A stretch of DNA of 64,000 nt, taken from Aulostomus chinensis. Its lineage: Eukaryota; Chordata; Actinopteri; Syngnathiformes; Aulostomidae. Positions 62,201 to 64,000 of the stretch are shown here, piece after piece. Position 1 is the first letter of the stretch. The number at the start of each line of letters is the position of its first letter. The position numbers were made by a program, and so were the translations under genes. The notes beneath the pieces were generated by a model. The model worked only from the letters and a program-made list of their open reading frames with translations. It was not told the origin of the DNA and made no database searches. The stretch spans positions 3,872,501 to 3,936,500 of the forward strand of contig JBBMOA010000021.1 in NCBI GenBank assembly GCA_037954235.1, in the 5' to 3' direction.

Positions 62201-62627
62201 GTCAAGCTACCACGTATGCCGCCACTCTAACAGTTTATCACACTGGTCAGTCTGTGTCCCTTGATGCGTTTCAGCAATACTTCATGACCCTGATCTCGTC
62301 CGCCCTGAAACTACTCCAGTCCTCCATCACGCTCTTAAAGCGTCTGCTTGATTTCTAACAAGCGAGTGACAATCTGCTGATCTGTAACAATTCACGAGAC
62401 AAATTTTGAATGATGTGATGAATCAACGTGAGACAGAAAATCTGTGAGTCTCTTCATGTAACTTTTGGATAGCTGATAGATTTCAGACTGTTTGCCAGCA
62501 CAATCAAGCTAACAAGGTACAAGTGAGCGAACGGGCGATTACCATCCTGAAAAATGGCATTTTGCATTACGGACAGGTCATTAACAGTTAGCTAAAAAAG
62601 CAAACAGACTATCACTATCCTGGTTTT
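59213..62627. other. Intergenic, downstream of the adhesion GPCR; no gene seen
   Basis: Contains a 23-bp palindrome at 60843-60865 and T-rich runs near 61323-61375. No coding exon or structured RNA gene is recognised. Confidence 0.4.
60843..60865. repeat. 23-bp palindrome
   Basis: AAACAAGGACA at 60843-60853 and its exact complement TGTCCTTGTTT at 60855-60865, separated by a single A. Confidence 0.9.
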
Positions 62628-62644
62628 TTTATTATACGTTTAAT
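62628..62644 (-). promoter_or_regulatory. Tandem poly(A) signals (ATTAAA and AATAAA)
   Basis: On the minus strand ATTAAA lies at 62644-62639 and AATAAA at 62633-62628, six bases apart. They are the first such hexamers found downstream of the receptor stop codon, so cleavage is expected 10-30 bp further left. AATAAA hexamers are common by chance in AT-rich DNA, hence moderate confidence. Confidence 0.45.
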
Positions 62645-63092
62645 AAAATTGACATTTTGCCATCAATTATGGATGCACCATGTACAATATGCTAGCAAAA
62701 ACCAAGCTAGCAGGCTTCGATTGAGCTAACGGGCCGCCACCATCTCTGGAACTATCTCCTGGAGTGTTTCATGCAGATGCTCCACATCTTTCGGCGTTGA
62801 AAAACAGACAGAATAAACCTCTCACCCTGGTCTCATGTTCACATTTCTCACATTTGTGAATGTAGGAATGTTTGAATGAATGTTGCAGCATCCTTGCTGA
62901 GTCGTGTGTAGTATTTTTGTCCTGGGTAGAGTTTTGACCGTAATGTTTTACATTTAGTAACGTTAGAAATCTTAGCTGATTGACTGAAAACTTCAGACCC
63001 GTGCGAACATCCCTGGCGTCTCCTCTAGCCGCCCTCCCAGTCCTCTTAGAGTAGACAATAATACTTCATTACCAAATTAACAGCTGTAGCTG
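62628..63092 (-). other. Predicted 3'UTR of the adhesion GPCR gene
   Basis: The interval runs from the base after the receptor's TGA to the nearest canonical poly(A) signals on the minus strand. No further splice-phase-compatible exon or conserved coding frame is seen in it. Length (about 465 bp) is ordinary for a vertebrate 3'UTR. The end is inferred from sequence signals only. Confidence 0.5.
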
Positions 63093-63193
63093 TCAGGGCT
63101 GAACTTGCGCTGACACGTTTCCTCTGTAAATCTCATTCAGGACAACGTCACTGTTGGAAATGTCAGATATTCCACTGTCGGCAAACACCGAGC
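63093..63193 (-). CDS. adgrg2: Adhesion GPCR, terminal coding exon with stop codon
   Basis: Seen: acceptor TTTGTTCCCCACAG, then two bases completing the split Gly codon and 32 codons (SVFADSGISDISNSDVVL, then NEIYRGNVSAQVQP) before TGA at 63095-63093. The open phase is maintained across all three junctions, so the receptor tail is complete at about 105 residues after TM7. The acidic-Ser stretch DSGISDISNSD resembles a CK2/arrestin-type cluster (inference). I do not recall this exact C-terminus from a mammalian ADGRG protein; it may be fish-specific. There is no PDZ-binding consensus at the extreme end (AQVQP). Which ADGRG paralogue this is cannot be fixed from the window. Confidence 0.85.
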
Positions 63194-63300
63194 CTGTGGG
63201 GAACAAACAGGTATGCGGTATGAATCGTACGGGGACAGAACCGTTTTGATTCTTTTTTTTTAAACATCAGCTTGTCAGATGTTGCGACTCGTGAACGTAC

Positions 63301-63417
63301 CGCTGCTATTGGTGCTGTCGCTGATGACCGAGGAGCTCCGAGAGGTGAGGTGGAGAGCTGAGGCGCTCGCTGCGACGGATAGATTCCTCTTGTTGTGAGT
63401 GGCTGTCCGACTCCAGT
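63301..63417 (-). CDS. adgrg2: Adhesion GPCR, Ser/Thr-rich cytoplasmic-tail exon
   Basis: Seen: acceptor TTTGATGTGCAG, donor AGCAGCG|GTACG, 117 bp, phase 1 at both ends. The translation is D-WSRTATHNKRNLSVAASASA, followed by LHLTSRSSSVISDSTNSSG across the next junction. Known: the DWS-TAT motif directly after CCGxxRLAxNS is diagnostic of the ADGRG2/ADGRG6 tail, and Ser/Thr-rich tails of this group are likely phosphorylation and arrestin-docking sites. Inferred: the SRSSSVISDSTNSS cluster is the main candidate phosphorylation site. The raw ORF over this interval is a frame-shifted shadow; the phase-consistent frame is the conserved one. Confidence 0.88.
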
Positions 63418-63516
63418 CTGCACATCAAAAAGTTCACGTGAGATTTAATTGCATTAATTTGCAGAGTTCTGCTTTGCCCGCCATGTCAGCTTCTTGAAAG
63501 CACATCAAGTTTTCAC

Positions 63517-63618
63517 CAGAGTTTTCAGCCAATCGTAGTCTCCCACAGCAAAGGTATGTCCTCCACTGCCGGCGGACATTTTCTTTAAAAGCGCAGTGGA
63601 AAACAAAGACGAAAAAAC
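63517..63618 (-). CDS. adgrg2: Adhesion GPCR, exon encoding TM7 end and helix 8
   Basis: Seen: flanked by acceptor TCTTTCACAG and donor AACTCTG|GTGAAA. It is 102 bp, with phase-1 boundaries that match both neighbouring exons. Joined to the previous exon it reads G-FFVFVFHCAFKENVRRQW, then RTYLCCGRLRLAENS, giving the end of TM7, the amphipathic helix 8 (KENVRRQWRTYL) and the CCG motif, whose cysteines are possible palmitoylation sites. Known: the CCGxxRLAxNS-DWS sequence after TM7 is shared by ADGRG2 and ADGRG6. The intron to the upstream exon is 96 bp, which is compact and typical of teleost genes. No in-frame stop or missing residue is seen, so the exon looks functional. The reading frame was deduced from the splice phases; the longest raw ORF here is in a different frame. 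Confidence 0.9.
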
Positions 63619-63714
63619 CTGTGAAAGAGAAAATGCAAGAGAAAATGGCATCAAAAGATATAGTCTTCTTTTTTGTTTTTCATATTTTGGGTATCTGATA
63701 ATAAGAGTTCTCAC

Positions 63715-64000
63715 CTTGCAGAGAGTTAAATATGGAGAACAGGTAAATGAAGGGCAGGTAGAGGGGTCCCCAGGCGAAGAGAGCGAAACCCCAGGTGAGA
63801 CCAAGCAGGACGGTGAGGCCAGCGATGCTGCGCAGGTCAGTCATCACGCCTCTGTTAGGAGACTGGTTTTGGGGGTTCTGCTTCTTGATCCGGTGCAGCT
63901 GAACCATAACAACAATGAAGACCAGCAGGCACAAAACAAAGATGAGGAGGAAGTAGGCCACCACGCCCACGTAGAAGGCAATGTCATTACGCAGCCAACA
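63715..64000 (-). CDS. adgrg2: Adhesion GPCR (ADGRG2/G6-like), exon encoding ECL2 end to TM7 start; partial at window edge
   Basis: Seen: read on the minus strand from the window edge, the frame is open for 95 codons and ends in a split codon, CTGCAAG|GTGAGA, a good donor. It starts at the ECL2 signature CW (CWLRND). TM5 follows at visible residues ~8-36 (FYVGVVAYFLL...VMVQL), then ICL3 (~37-62, HRIKKQNPQNQSPNRG, then the DLRSIAG motif). TM6 carries TWGFALFAWGP (~69-80), ECL3 is LYLPF, and TM7 begins IYLFSIFNSLQ. Known: adhesion GPCRs are seven-helix plasma-membrane receptors activated by a tethered Stachel peptide after GAIN-domain autoproteolysis; group VIII (ADGRG) members signal through Gs, Gi or G12/13. 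VQL-x-RIKK and DLRSIAGLT favour ADGRG2, while SIFNSLQG and HCA-KENV in the next exon also fit ADGRG6, so the paralogue is uncertain. The extracellular region and TM1-4 lie beyond 64000. The N/Q/P-rich ICL3 stretch looks like a lineage-specific expansion. Confidence 0.9.

Noticed and set aside
1..64000. CRISPR array, prophage, operon or other bacterial system
   Set aside because: No spaced direct repeats, no ribosome-binding-site gene runs, and the window has introns, SINEs and vertebrate gene exons.

Overview
This 64 kb window looks like teleost (probably percomorph) fish nuclear DNA. It is AT-leaning, has GT-AG introns, carries many long (CA)n/(GT)n, poly-G and poly-A tracts, and contains several copies of a tRNA-derived SINE family with a GATG tail that is typical of bony fish. 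No prokaryotic, plasmid or phage structure is visible. Almost all open reading frames in the window are chance frames, many of them running through microsatellites or SINEs.

Two real genes can be supported, both on the minus strand. At the right edge (63093-64000 and beyond) are the last four coding exons of an adhesion G-protein-coupled receptor of the ADGRG2/ADGRG6 type. They encode the end of ECL2, TM5, ICL3, TM6, TM7, helix 8 and the full cytoplasmic tail to the stop codon. Two adjacent poly(A) signals lie about 450-465 bp past the stop. At 16079-16135 is a 19-codon first coding exon, MNQTAGATNAYRRCSKGGK, followed by a consensus splice donor. It matches the short alternative N-terminus of the Kv4-channel auxiliary subunits DPP6 (isoform a) and DPP10 (isoform a). 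The exon is far too short to stand out as an ORF. A CG-rich candidate promoter with an NRF1-like site, a TATA-like box and a possible 86-bp 5'UTR intron lies just upstream of it.

Layout: 1-16078 is inferred to be the beginning of a long dpp intron 1, with a striking cluster of UG/G tracts and a 400-bp strand-switching microsatellite just inside it. 16079-about 16640 is the exon and promoter. About 16640-62625 is a 46-kb gene-free stretch between the dpp promoter and the receptor's 3' end. It holds SINE copies (three with 13-bp target-site duplications), a LINE 3' relic, repeat fragments, microsatellites, two notable hairpins, and several low-repeat blocks dense in homeodomain-type TAAT motifs that may be conserved regulatory elements. 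The two genes are transcribed in the same direction, receptor first and dpp second. I see no functional link between them other than adjacency.
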